Source: Euglena gracilis (taxonomy: Eukaryota > Euglenida > Euglenophyceae > Euglenales). From it: 64,000 nt of DNA. How positions within the stretch are numbered: the stretch's first letter is position 1; each line of letters opens with the position of its first letter. The DNA is taken from NCBI GenBank assembly GCA_039621445.1, contig CP154957.1, forward strand, positions 17,306,595-17,370,594. Reading direction: 5' to 3'. A program made the translations under genes and the position numbers. Under the pieces are notes generated by a model that was not told the origin of the DNA, did not search any database, and worked only from the letters and a program-made list of their open reading frames with translations. Positions 10,735 through 35,159 of this stretch are shown piece by piece.

Positions 10735-11274
10735 AGTTCCTCAGGGGGGGGGGAATAATTGATATCGGAGGCCTTCGGAAAAATTGCGGAAAAATTGCGG
10801 AAAAATTGCGGAAATTGCGGAAAAATTGCGGAAAAATTGATATCGGGTATACACATTTCTGTCTGAGGGGACTTAGAAATTTTTCAATTGTGAGGTTCAG
10901 AACACCGCAACACCCACGTCGATGCAGGCGAGCACAAATCAACACGCTTAATGTTTTTTGCACAGGTGGGACGCACTCAATCCTGTGACCAGTGGTGCAC
11001 CTGTGAGAAAAATTGGTAAACTGGGGGGGATAAAACAACAAAACACAATAGCACACCTGTTGATCCATTTGAAGAATGGCTTGAACTCATTGCATCTTCC
11101 ATCTTCGGTGGCGGGAAAAAATTCTGCGGAAAAAAAAATGGGAAAAAATTGCGGAAAAATTGCGGAAATTGCGGAAAAATTGCGGAAAATTGCGGAAAAT
11201 TGCGGAAATTGCGGAAAATTGCGGAAATTGCGGAAAAATTGCGGATATCAATTTTCCCCCCCCCCTGAGTTCCT
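10735..11274. mobile_element. 526-bp inverted-repeat element with 7-bp target duplication
   Basis: The element (10,742-11,267) starts CAG, a G run, then AATAATTGATATC. The other end, read on the minus strand, starts CAG, a G run, then AAAATTGATATC. AGTTCCT lies directly outside both ends (10,735-10,741 and 11,268-11,274). Inside each end is an array of GCGGAAAAATT and GCGGAAATT units, around a unique core of about 280 bases. It carries no transposase. Its architecture is shared with the element at 19.07-20.28 kb. Confidence 0.8.
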
Positions 11275-12700
11275 TCTGGCATCCTTGGACCATCACCCAT
11301 CCCACAAAACATAAAGAAAATGCGTTCTTGTTTATTTTCATTTTTGACCCGGGACCAGCCGTTGGCAAGCCTAGTATACACACAAGGAGCAAACGAGGAA
11401 AAAATAACATCTCATTAAACAACATGTGAAAGAGGCTCAGATATAATTTTCTGAAAGTTCTGGACGTTATTTTTTTTCCAGGGGACAGTACGCAGTTACA
11501 AGAGGTTCGGTGTGGTGGCGTGATGGCCCAGCATCCCATGGATTGTCAAACTTGCACTGAAGCAGCCGAGGTGCCACCCGGAATGGTACGGCCATAGAGG
11601 TCGACCGAGCTCTGTTGGCAACATGAGGAAGGGGAGTGAGGAAATGACACAGCATCCTGGGGTGTTGATTCTTTGGGGGAAGCACGGTTATGGGGGATCT
11701 CTGTAACTGACACCGATAACGAGCAGCTATGCAACAAGATATAAGGTGCATTTTTTTTTGCAATGCACCCACCCACAACCGACACTTTCCTCTCAGCTGA
11801 TAGCCATGTTGGGGTAGAGTGTGGCAAGCACTAGCAGTGGGCAGTAAAAAAATGCAACTGCATGTTATAGGGCAATTTAGGAACGGGTTTGGAGCCACTT
11901 CGGACACAGTGAGACCGAACTCAGGCCAAATTTGGTCAAAATTTTGACCCGAAGGCGGCCGAAAACGCGCCCCGAAACCCGAAAAGGCGCCCCGACACTC
12001 CGCGTCCGACCGCTCGATTCCGCCGACCGCAGCGAAAAAAAATCCAAAACAAAAACCTTACTTCCAGCCTAACTTTGGTCCTGAAATTGGTCAATTTTTG
12101 ACATGCCAGTCTTAATCTAACCAAATTGCCCAAAAATCGTGTGGTTCCCAGCAAAACGAACCAAAAAATATCCTTTAAGTGGGACCCGGGTACCATTTTT
12201 GCCCCCCTCCCGGGTACAAAAGTAAGGGGGAAAGAAAAAACCAGCATACAGACCACGTGCCCCCCTTCTGGATTGGACGCTATTTCAGTCCTAATGTACA
12301 CCTCCAGTCCCCCCCGCGGGAGGGGGCGCTGGCACGGATGGGTGTGTTGAAGAGGGTCCTCGGGCGCTCACGCATCAGAATGCTAGAATGCTGCAACCGC
12401 AGACTCGGCGATGTGGGGGGTCTTTCTGCAGGCTGAGTGAGAAAAAAAAGGTTGCCCAGGCACGTTGGGGGCCTCCGGGAAGGGGAATAATAAAATTAAG
12501 TTGTGAAAATGGGGGGGGCAGGGGTTTGCCAACGCAACCAGGGTTGAAATCACGGATAGGATTGGGGGCCAATCTCCACTTTGATGACGGGATACATTTA
12601 CACAGTTGCCAAATGTTGCCTCCCTGAATAACTTTGCGGGGAAAATCTGAGCACAGCATATATTTTTAAAAAAATTAAATTTGTGATTTTTTAAATTTAA
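11275..12700. other. No supported gene
   Basis: Anonymous sequence. Minus-strand open frames at 11,467-11,907 and 12,375-12,730 lack motifs and clear splice borders. Confidence 0.35.
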
Positions 12701-12710
12701 ATTTTGCAGG

Positions 12711-13560
12711 GTGCAGCCCTGTCCTTGCACAGCACCTCACCGGCCAGGACCTTATGGAGCGTCCATGTGGGCATATGGCCAGCGACATCAGGATGGGCTG
12801 GAGAGGATCGGGACGCAACAGCAGGGGGCCACCGGGAGCAGGACTGAACAGAAAGGGCTATTGAGGGGGTGGTTGGCCTCCCCCGAGGCACGGAACCTCC
12901 CCCTCACGCACCAGGATGGGAGAGGGGCAGGGCTGTCGGATAGGCCTGTGGTTGTGGGGGGGGGACCCCACATCCAGGTGGGGGGATCGACCTCCCACCC
13001 AACGCCACGCAAGGAAAAATTCTTTCGGCCCCAAAAGAGAATTCTGACCTAAAAAGTGGCATCCCGGAAATACGAGAATGCCTGGGGACGGTGGGTGGTC
13101 GCCCCCCCTCCCCCCAAGCCCCACCCACCAGGATGGGGGTGTGGGGATCGACTGGCCATCCCCACCAACAGAGCTGCGGGGACTCCCGCCCAGCCCTGGC
13201 AAGGGAGGGGAACGGGCTTTCAAGGATTCCCGTTAGGCCCTGGCCATCGGGTGCCCCAGGGAGGCAGGCCGTGGAGGGGGGGGGAGGGGCAGAGGGGGGG
13301 GGGGGGCACATGGGATGGCTGACAGGCAACGGCGAGTCCAGGACCCCGGCCGAGCTGGTCGGCATGGGGGAGTGGCTGGCAGGGGGCAACCGAGAGGGAG
13401 GCCTCCACGCAGTGGGGGGGGGGCCACACATTCACAAGCGGGCATTGCCCGGGATGTCCCCATCCCCGAGCCCACGGAACACCAACGTGAAAATCCTGAT
13501 GGAGGACGTTCGTGGGGGTTTAAAAATTGTGAATTTTTGTAAAAATGGCAATCTGGACGG
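12711..13560. repeat. GC-rich stretch with CACCAGGATGGG-type words
   Basis: CACCAGGATGGG followed by G-rich sequence recurs at 12,909 and 13,128. GATCGAC followed by C-rich sequence and Gly/Pro-rich open frames occurs on both strands. This looks like a degenerate GC-rich repeat rather than a gene. Confidence 0.35.
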
Positions 13561-13844
13561 CCCGGACGCCCCGCCCCTGTTCATTATGCAAGGTGGTTCG
13601 TCATACATGGGGGGGGGAGTTCTGCGTATTATATGGTGTGCTTCTACGTGTTGTATGTAAACAAGACTATTGTATTGCATACGTATTGTACGTAAGCAGG
13701 AGGACATTCATGTGGCAGCTGATCATCACCGTTTGCATACAGGATCCCGGGAAGGGGAAATAAAAAAAACATTCACGACAAAAACAGCACCCAACCACTT
13801 CCAAACCCCACTTACCCGCCCCCCCTTGTCGTACGACCGGGTTC

Positions 13845-14070
13845 CTGCAACTTGTGACCGGGGGGGGGGGGGTCGTAACACCCCCATAACCTGCAACCTG
13901 TGACCGGGGGGGTGGATGTAAATGCGGGGGCGGTCGTAGGTAAGGTGGTGTTAAAATTTTCGCAACCTGCAATCTGTGACCGGGGGGGGTCATAACACCC
14001 CCATGACATGCAACCTGTGACCGGGGGGTGGTCGTAAATGAGGGATGGTCGTACAACAATGGGGGGGGGG
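13845..14070. repeat. Four copies of TGCAAYCTGTGACCGGGGGG
   Basis: The motif starts near 13,848, 13,895, 13,968 and 14,010 and is followed each time by a G run, then GTCGTA or CATAACACCCC. The copies are direct and about 45-75 bases apart. Function unknown. Confidence 0.65.
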
Positions 14071-14139
14071 GCGGGTAGGGGATTTTTTCTGTACCCGTGA
14101 ACACAAACACACAAAATAATTATCTCTTGGGAGGCCATT

Positions 14140-14780
14140 TGCCCAATGGAGGACAAATGCTGCAACCAAGATGCACAGTTCATGCCCTGCGAATTCGGGA
14201 GGCAGACACACTGGGTGGAAAAGGAGGCATTCAGTGCTGACAACGGTACAACACCGTCTAGAAGCCAATGCCAATTGGAAAGGCGGGAGTGCGTCTCGTG
14301 GAAAAAAGGGGGGAGTAAGCGGACGGTGCTCTGGTCCGCCATTAGCCATCCCCAACTAACACCCAGACAACTCAAAAAACGAACATTTCCCGGAAGAACA
14401 AAAAAAAAAAACAAATCAGCAGGGGAAAAAATGGACATATATCGTCCTACATTGGAGATGTATACTTTGAGATGGGTGGGCAAAAATATTTTGAAGTCTC
14501 AATGCGAAGTATTCCGAAGCCGCTTTTTTTTTCTTCATAAAACACAATTTTTTCATAAAAACTGGGATACATTTGGTCAATGAAAACCAAAATAAAATTC
14601 ACCTGTACACAGCAAAAAAAAAAACAATGAGCGCAACCTGAATATCCGTAAACGTCCCAAACAAATAAAAAACAAAAGATGCATATTTTTTGAAGTAATG
14701 ATGTTGCATGGTTAAAATATCAATACAAACAAGACATATGTCATACAGACATATGTCTGTACGTACGCACATACATACAC
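14140..14780. other. No supported gene
   Basis: AT-rich with A runs. It contains a perfect 14-base palindrome CAGACATATGTCTG near 14,746. Open frames are present but unconvincing. Confidence 0.35.
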
Positions 14781-14784
14781 ACAT

Positions 14785-15134
14785 ATAGATGGATGGATGG
14801 ATGGATGGATGGATGGATGGATGGATGGATGGATGGATGGATGGATGGATGGATGGATGGGTGGAGGGAGGGAGGGGGGGAGGGAGGGAGGGAGGGAGGG
14901 AGGGAAGAAGGGAAGGGGGGAAGGAAGGAGGGATGGATGGAGGGAGGGAGGGAGGGAGGCATGGGTGGAGGGATGGAGGGAGGGAGGGAGGGAGGGAGGG
15001 AGGGAGGGAGGGAGGGAGGGAGCGAGGGAGGGAGGGAGGGAGGGAGGGAGGGAGGGAGGGAGGGAGGGAGGGAGGGAGGGAGGGAGGGAGGGAGGGAGGG
15101 AGGGAGGGAGGGAGGGAGGGAGGGAGGGAGGATG
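14785..15134. repeat. (ATGG)n and (GGGA)n microsatellite, ~350 bp
   Basis: Roughly 18 ATGG units grade into about 65 GGGA/GGAG units with a few interruptions. All six frames are nearly stop-free, so long open frames here are artefacts. Confidence 0.95.
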
Positions 15135-15149
15135 GATGAGAGTGAACAG

Positions 15150-15700
15150 GGGGAGCGGGTCGTATGGAGTGGCTCGGGTCCCCGGGTCCGACTTTTCCGT
15201 TGCCGGGGAAATACCCTGTTTCCGGGAATCTGGCGGCTGATCCCGGGAGGGTTTGCATCCAATATTAGGAATGAGGTTGGGGTATGGATTGGCGCGCTGA
15301 AAATTAGCCATAATCAGGGCAAAGATAGGCCGGAAGTTCGGTCCCTACTTTGCAAGATTTGGTCCCTACTTTGCAAAAAAAACGCCCAAAATCGAACTAA
15401 ATTCGGTCGAAATTGTCTGGAATGCGGCCGAACTTCTGCCTAACTTTCCAAAAAAAAATGGGCCCTAGGCAGGAATCCCAATGCATAACCCAACTTTCCC
15501 CGAAGGTCTGATGCAATTTCATTTTTTCCCTTATGCTGCTGGAAGGGAATATGTGTATTGCAACAAGAGCATCGGACATCAGCGCATTGTTTGTCAAGCC
15601 ATTCAGGAGAACAAGAATTGTTGTGTCGTAGGGTCGACTATGCCTGGCCCAAGCACGTGGACATGAGGTGGCTGCGGGGTGGGCGCTTTGCCTCTTGATT
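15150..15700. other. No firm gene; weak plus-strand fragment near 15.5-15.66 kb
   Basis: The plus strand carries a short open frame ending STMPGPSTWT, similar to the MPGPATHA start of the minus-strand fragment at 7.3 kb. It may be another broken copy of the same small family. Otherwise nothing recognisable. Confidence 0.2.
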
Positions 15701-15795
15701 GGTTACCGCTGAAGTCCAGCTTCTTCCAGCGGCACAGAAATTAAGGTATTCAGAGTTACCTCACTGGGACCCTCCCAGGGGGGAGGTGGGTGCTT

Positions 15796-16055
15796 ATGTG
15801 TGTGCGCGCGCGTGCGTGCATGTGTGTGTGTGCGTGTGTGCGTGTGTGTCTGCGTGTGTGGGTGAGTGGGTGGGTGGGGGGTGGGTGTTTTTGTTTGTGA
15901 GCATGTGTGTGCATGAATGCGGGTGTGGGTGTGGGTGTGGGTGTGGGTGTGGGTGTGGGTGTGGGTGTGGGTGTGGGTGCATGTGCGGGTGTGTGTGTGT
16001 GTGGGTGGGGGGGTGGGTGTGTGGGTGGGTGGGTGGGTGGGTGGGTGGGTGTCCC
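15796..16055. repeat. GT-rich microsatellites (GT, GTGTGG, GTGG)
   Basis: Consecutive tracts of GTGTGC, then (GGTGTG)n from 15,919, then (GGTG)n from 16,020. Purely simple sequence. Confidence 0.95.
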
Positions 16056-16257
16056 TACACAGCGCTCACAACAGCATCCTCCGGTCCACAACAGCGGTGA
16101 GGAAGGGAGAGGGGAGGATGGGTAAACAGCGGGGCCTGAGGACACAAGAGCAGGGGACGCCGGACAGCTACACACGGGGCGGGGCATGTCTCTGAGCACC
16201 AGTCGACCAACCAATAGTTTTCCTCGGAAGCCCCTGCCCAGGGGCTTGTGGCACCTT

Positions 16258-16427
16258 CACCCCCTTGTCCGCGGAAAATGCGGTTGGCACGGGGGGGGGG
16301 GGTCATGGACACGCCGTGTCATGTGCACTGTACCAAAAAGAAAATGGCATTTTGGGGACAGGAAAATGCGGTTGACACGGGGGGGGGGGGGGGTCATGGA
16401 CCAGCCGTGTCAAGGACAAGGGGGGAG
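16258..16427. mobile_element. Small inverted-repeat element with CCCCCTTGTCC ends
   Basis: The left end CCCCCTTGTCC (about 16,260) is matched by GGACAAGGGGG at the right end (about 16,414-16,425). Between them, GAAAATGCGGTTGRCACG, a G run, GTCATGGAC and CCGTGTCA occur twice as a direct repeat. The ends resemble those of the elements at 26.14 and 38.54 kb. No coding capacity. Confidence 0.55.
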
Positions 16428-16429
16428 AT

Positions 16430-17540
16430 TAAGTGGTGATGCCCCGTCCAACGGGTGATTGTCCGTCTGCCCCCAAAAAACCCCGCTATCTCAACTCCTG
16501 AGCCCACTTAACCTCAAACTCTGTTGCAAATGTATTAAAAGGCCAACTTTCAACAGCTGGGTTGGGCCAACCTTGTGGGACCAAATCTCCTCTTTGGGTT
16601 TTTTTCTTTTAGGACCCGGGGCCACCCACCAACCCCCAAGGCCCTCCACCCGGGGGGGGGGGGGTCGGGAAATCCAATTGGAGTCCAAAACATTTTCAAA
16701 AAACAGAAGAACCTCCCCTCAGGGAGGGAACCACTCGGTCCGAACCCCACCACGGGGGAGGGAGCGGACGCATCCACCCCCAGGCTCACCAAATATTTTA
16801 TATCGTTCAATTTAAGAACAAACGAACAACGTGAACAAGAGCAATCGAAACAATAACCTTCTGGAAAAAACAGCCGAGCAAACTATCCCTGAAAACCCCA
16901 AACAAGGAATAAGGCCCTCCGAGGCACTGCACCTGAGTTTCAGGTGAAAAAACAAAAAAAATGGAGAAAGAGCCTCTGGACGTTGCGCCGATCAACTGAA
17001 AGGATAGACCCCTCACATGAACACAAACCCCCCTCCCACCTATCACCCCCCCTCCTGGGACCAACCAGCAAACTGGGAATTAACCCCCGCCCCCTCAATA
17101 TAGGGCAAGCAAAGGCAAAACAAAGGGGGACCTAACCCACCCCCATCCATAACCCCCATCCGGGGGCCAACCATCCTATAACCCCCGGGGGGGTTATAAG
17201 TCGGGGGGGGGGGGGTATTTATTCACTCTTGTTGACGACGACAGTCGTGAATTTGATTAAATCTTTGAATGAATTTGATGCTCCCGTTTGGACTCACCCG
17301 TACCAAAAAAAAATATTACAGTGAAAAATCATTTCAAAAAAAGTACATTTATTAAGCTGATTTCCACGGGGATCTAGGCAGAAGAGGATGTTGAGCAGTA
17401 AAGTGACTTACCAAACAAATCTTGGGAGATTATAACAGCAGAATATAACAGCAAACAACATGTCTATGTCAAAATAACAGTCCATGTTCATTTAACTGAT
17501 GAAGCAAAAGATATGCCACCAAGAGAAGAAGGTGCAAAAG
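16430..17540. other. No supported gene
   Basis: Mixed sequence with G/C runs; open frames on both strands at 16,459-16,860 lack motifs. Nothing recognisable. Confidence 0.35.
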
Positions 17541-17547
17541 CACTGCC

Positions 17548-17760
17548 ATGATTGATTGCTTGAGGGACTGCTGTGCAAATTCTGCAAAAAAGGGTCAAGG
17601 CATTTTATCACAAAAATTGAATGCAAACACATCCACCAGCGGGTCTTTCGTCATGACTATTTTGTACTTGCGCACATGTGAGCCCGAACACACTTATAGC
17701 CAAGGGGAAGACTTGCGTTATGTGAAGGCACTTGAGTTGATGGTGGGTCGCTACCCATGA
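17548..17760 (+). CDS. Weak coding candidate, unrecognised
   Basis: A 70-codon open plus-strand frame with protein-like composition (GSFVMTILYLRTCEPEHTYS, then GEDLRYVKALELMVGRYP and a stop). It lies in AT-rich sequence and stands out from its surroundings. No homologue or motif recognised; it may be one exon. Confidence 0.25.
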   Translation: MIDCLRDCCANSAKKGQGILSQKLNANTSTSGSFVMTILYLRTCEPEHTYSQGEDLRYVKALELMVGRYP

Positions 17761-17854
17761 AATTCATGCGTACATTTTTGAGCAATTTGGAAGCCGGTGG
17801 TTTTCCAGAAAAAAATAATATTGCACATATGTTTAAAAAAAAATCATTGAATCA

Positions 17855-18185
17855 TTGAAAATAATTGAGCCAGCAAAAGCAACTCACAGAAGACTCAAGA
17901 TTTCGAAAATGGGATTGAGCGGAGCCAGAGCAACCCCCGCCAGTGTGGACACACTGAACTCTTCAAGGGGCATACACCTTGGAAAACGGGAAAGAATTTG
18001 GAGCGGCGAAGAATGGTTGGTCCGTAGGTTGGGAGAACGGCACGGGTTTCGGAATGGGTTGGCAACCTTGGGCATTCCCAGCGCGATCGATTCGTGGCAC
18101 AAACCAACAATTGGCAGACAAAATGACGAATGACATTGGAATTGAATCAGCACCACATTCAACGTGGACATCCGTTCATATCTAA
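17855..18185 (+). CDS. Weak coding candidate, unrecognised
   Basis: Two overlapping plus-strand frames are open here, one Arg/Lys-rich (ERIWSGEEWLVRRLGERHGF), the other Gly/Trp-rich (NGWSVGWENGTGFGMGWQPW). The opposite strand is open as well. At most one is real. Confidence 0.18.
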
Positions 18186-18933
18186 ATAACCCCCGAACAC
18201 CCCATTCCCCCACATCCCCCCAAAAACTCGGCACAAACCCCACTCAGGTCCAAAAAAAAAAACACAAACAAAGAAAATATTTCCTGGGCTTTCCCCCAAC
18301 ATCCCCCTGACCTCCACCACAAAGACTAGCAAAAATGCTGGCAAATATAGTTTGAAAAGCCCAATGCACTTTGTAATTCACAGATGTGCAAAGCAGCATG
18401 CATGGCTATGTGACTGAAGGAAGCTTACACAACGTTAGACCAAGGACGGGCATTTCCTCGTAGGGGGTGGGCTCGGCCATCCAAAGAAGGCCGAAGTTGC
18501 CCCGGCAATGCAGTGCCCCTCCGCGCAGCAACGGAGCACGGGGGGCATGGGACGGCAGCCGCTACCACTGGGAGACCGGGTGGCCTTCCAGGCTGACGGT
18601 GGGCTCCGGGCGGACGATGGCGAACAGCCACGGCCACGCCCCTGGATGGGGGCAAAACACCATTTTTTGTCACGTTCCTTCAACTTTTACCTTTTCCAAT
18701 GCCCCCCCCCAACTGCAAACCCCCCAGTGCCCCCTTCCACAGTGGAATCCTGTGGCATGGGCTGCACCAGGCCCTCGCGCATTCCCAGCAATTGGCGAGC
18801 CAGCCCTGGACAGCTGGGACCAAGTTCTGGATGCGTGCTGGCTTCATTTTTCTGAATGCATGGATTAATTTTCGCCATGTTATTGTGTGCCTTCCAAAAT
18901 AGCGTTTTTTTTTGTGCTGCAGAACAAAAATCC

Positions 18934-18937
18934 AGCG

Positions 18938-19018
<81 letters not shown>

Positions 19019-19021
19019 CAC
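18934..19021. repeat. (CA)n microsatellite
   Basis: An almost pure CA dinucleotide tract of about 44 units with a single CG interruption near the end. Confidence 0.97.
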
Positions 19022-19063
19022 AAGATGTGCCGTTGTCTAACTTAAAACTAGCGTACGTGCCAA

Positions 19064-20283
19064 CGAGCTGCAGGGGGGGGGGGAATGCAACTTGGCCCTT
19101 CAAATTATGCAAGTCAAAAAAATGCAAAAAAAATGCAAAAAAAATGCAAAAAAAATGCAACTTGCAAAGAAAACCCCGAAAACCTGAGAAAAGGCTGGAA
19201 TGTCAGAGTTGCTGCCTAAATCCATGGCATGTGACAATGCCGGTGTATACCTGTCAATGATTCACAAAGAGCCCTCCTGGACATATATTGCAAAAACTGG
19301 CTCCTACACTAGACAAGTGTGGGGGGGGGGGGTGTGGGGGGGTGGGGGGTGTGGGGGGGTGGGGGGGGGCGGGGGGGGTGGGGGGGGGTGGGTGGGGGGG
19401 GGGGTGGGGTGGTGGGGGGGGGGTGGGGGTGGGGGTGTGGGGGGGGGGGTGGGAGGTGGGGGGGGGCGCAGCCCCCCCCCCGCCGCGGTGGCCGTAGGCC
19501 ACCGGACCCCTCATCGTGGCTGTGGGCCTGGATAATGTCTATCTGGGCTCCAATTTTTCACGGAAAAAAACATACATTTTGATGAAAAAATTCCAAAATT
19601 CTCAGGTTGTTGTTTTCAGGAGTGTGATAAAAACTGCAAAGTCAAAAAAAAACTGCCCAAATTTTTCACACTCAAATTTTATTGACATTTTTTCTCTTGG
19701 CAAATTTTGGTATTTCAACCATTTGCTTCAAAAACCTCCGACATTCAAAACCTTTGAGAAAATTGTGCAATTTGGAAGAGGAAAAAAAATGTTGCATTTT
19801 GGAAAAACCTCCAATTTGCCAAATGGTCCCAATGGGGTAAAAATACACCCGGTGCCGAACCCACACTGGTCAAGTGGGCGGGGGGGAGGGGGGTGTGGGG
19901 GGGAGTGTTGTGTGTGTGGGGGGTTGTGTGTGTTGTAGAGGGAAATGTCTAGCGTAGGAGGTTTTTGCAACCATTGGAAGACAACAGCTAACCCTAGACC
20001 CCAAATAACCTCAGAAATTCTCTTGGTATGGGACCAGAGAAAAAATGACATTGGCGACCAACTGCAAAAAAGTTTCCAGGACAAATATTTTATGCAAAAA
20101 TGCATGCAAAAAATGCAAAGAAAATGCAAAAAAAAAGTTGAAACAAAGGCGTCTCTCTCTTCCCCTGTCTATTTTATGCAAAAAAATGCAAAAAAATGCA
20201 AAAAAAATGCAAATTTCGGAAAAACCCGATTATGCAAAAAAATGCAAATTATGCAAGTTGCATTCCCCCCCCCCTGCGAGCTG
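19064..20283. mobile_element. 1.2-kb inverted-repeat element with 7-bp target duplication
   Basis: The element (19,071-20,276) starts CAG, a run of 11 G, then AATGCAACTTG. The far end read on the minus strand starts CAG, 10 G, then AATGCAACTTGCA. CGAGCTG flanks both ends exactly (19,064-19,070 and 20,277-20,283). Subterminal arrays of (A)TGCAAAAAA units lie inside each end, parallel to the GCGGAAAAATT arrays of the 10.7 kb element. The interior also holds a G/GT-rich tract (19,319-19,480) and AT-rich unique sequence. No transposase seen. Confidence 0.8.
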
Positions 20284-20302
20284 TCGAAGATATCTTCCCC
20301 AC

Positions 20303-20640
20303 CGCGTGCAGTCGTCTAGCAAGCGTACCGATGAACTGCAGTGTGCTTGTGTCCGTGCCCATGGTTTGGGTCTTTGTCCGAGCTACCCCTCCCTGGTCTG
20401 TTGACTCCAGATGAGCAACGAGCCACTTGGGGGGCCCCCTGTGGCACGCGGCAATGCAGAGGGGCCAACCAGGGACGTGGGCGGGACGGTCGCTTGTGCT
20501 GCGACGCCGTTCGGGGAGGTTCGGGGGCCTCTTCGAAGCACCCTGGGCGGCGCCTTCGAGGGGTTCGAGGACGGTTCGGAGCCCTCCTGGACAGCACCTT
20601 CGAGGTGGGACGCGGCGCGGCCGGTCGGTGGGGAGGTTGG
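20303..20640 (-). CDS. Candidate exon, unrecognised
   Basis: A minus-strand frame with convincing composition over its 3' half (LVAHLESTDQGGVARTKTQT, then LQFIGTLARRLHA) ends at a possible donor, GCG followed by GTGGGG, at 20,303. The upstream half is Pro/Arg-rich. It lies downstream of the kinase gene on the same strand and could be a further 3' exon or part of another gene. The inserted element at 19.07-20.28 kb begins right after it. Confidence 0.3.
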
Positions 20641-20739
20641 CCCCCTCCCACGGTCGTTCGGGCAGGGGCCCCCGGCGACCCTTCGGGTGGGGGGCAAACC
20701 AAAAACGTTCGGGAGGGCGAGACGTGAAGCCTGTTTCCC

Positions 20740-21039
20740 CTACCCACTCCTGGCTGTACCAATTCCCCCGGGGTGGTGGCAGCCGGCACACTCAAAGCTG
20801 ACACCCTGACGGGCCACATCGACAAGATCCCAAATTTGTGAAATGCAAAAGTGGATGACCCCCCCGCCGCCTGCCAGGAAATGGAGAGGTTGTCCGAGGA
20901 AATCGGTCAATCCACAGAGCACAGAGTGGGCCATTTCTCGGGAAAAATTGGTTCGTTTCCACGCCCGAAAAAAAAATTGGGCAGCCGGTGCGACTTTCTG
21001 GAATTGAAATGGCATTGACTTTTCTTTGGTTAACGCCAA
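20740..21039 (-). CDS. Candidate exon, unrecognised
   Basis: Open minus-strand frame with protein-like stretches MAHSVLCGLTDFLGQPLHFL and QIWDLVDVARQGVSFECAGC. No known domain. It could be an exon of the same unit as 20,303-20,640 or a chance frame. Confidence 0.25.
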   Translation of the reverse strand: MALTKEKSMPFQFQKVAPAAQFFFRAWKRTNFSREMAHSVLCGLTDFLGQPLHFLAGGGGVIHFCISQIWDLVDVARQGVSFECAGCHHPGGIGTARSG

Positions 21040-22225
21040 GAAGGTTTTTGCAGGTCGACAGCCATGACGAACACTTACGAAACCAAAAATAAATTGGAAG
21101 AAACAAAAGAAGGCATTTTCTTTTCAATGTACACAAACAAAACCAAAGCACAGACAGCCGGACGCCCCAAAGAGTCTGGGTGGCCCCTGGCCAGTGGTGC
21201 AGTTGGCGCAGACGGGAAGAGGGGAGGCGGCCATGGACGCCGTTGACGAGGGTTCTGTGTTTCGCGCCGAATTGTGGGTGAAGCTTGATATAAAAAACTT
21301 TCCCCGACACAAGTACAAAAGAGAATTAGCGGGTGGAAGCACAGGAGTCTGTCCCTTGGAGACGCGGAAGGTGTTGCCAATGCCCAATCAGGTCCCCCCA
21401 GACGAGGTCCCCAAACCCAGTCCTTGGCCCCCCAACTTGGCAGAAAAAGTTGACCTTGGACGCTTCGATACCAAAAAAAATATAACACCAATGCCACAGA
21501 CTCATTCACCAGCCAATAAAAACAGACGGCCAGAGGGAGCGAAAATTTGTGGAGTGCTGGGTTTTTTATGTTTGCAGTGGGGGAGGAGGGGGGCGGGGAG
21601 GTAATGAAGTAAGAGGGAGGAAAGGAGGGCGGGGGGCGGAATATGGGGGGGGGGGGGTTTTTTTTGGGGGGGGGCGGGGGGTGGGGGGGGGGGGGGGGTT
21701 TTGGTTGGGGGCGGTGGGGGGGGGCCAATAAAAACAGGGCAGAGGGCGAAATTTGGGATTGCCGGCGAATCCCCCAATCACAGGAGTTCACTGGCTTGAA
21801 CTGGCTCAGGTTGGATGGGCCAGACCCAGAAAAACTCAAACTGCAGGAGAAAGCTTGGCAATTCAAGGGAAATTTTGGTGCCAGCAGCCGGTTTCCTTGG
21901 CCCTCTGGTTCTGTCAAGAGCAAAGGTTTTCGGTTTCCATGGGTCCGAAGGGCAGCTGGCCAGGGGTCGAAATCAGTCAATGCTGGTGTCCGGGGCTGGG
22001 AAAAGGTTGCCAGGGTCAGGTCCCGCAAGCGACACCCAAGCCTGAGCAAAGAAAACGTCAGAGAACCGTGTTGGAGGGCGTCAACGATGCCCCGTCAGGT
22101 CCCCCAAGCGACTTTTGGTCCCCCCGAACGTGTCCTCTCGGAGCATATGCTTCTATGCTGCGACGCCAATTTGAGGCAAGGGGTGCTGTGTGTTGGATTT
22201 GTGTGGCATATGCAGCCTCCGGTGC
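21040..22225. other. No supported gene; G-rich block and short direct repeat
   Basis: CCAATAAAAACAG with similar downstream bases occurs at 21,513 and 21,724, flanking a very G-rich block (21,575-21,720). Minus-strand open frames cross the block but are Pro-rich artefacts. Confidence 0.35.
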
Positions 22226-22229
22226 GGCC

Positions 22230-35159
<12,930 letters not shown>

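Noticed and set aside
14599-15443. Open frames of Pro/Ser or Gly/Arg/Glu repeats
   Set aside because: Caused by the ATGG/GGGA tract.
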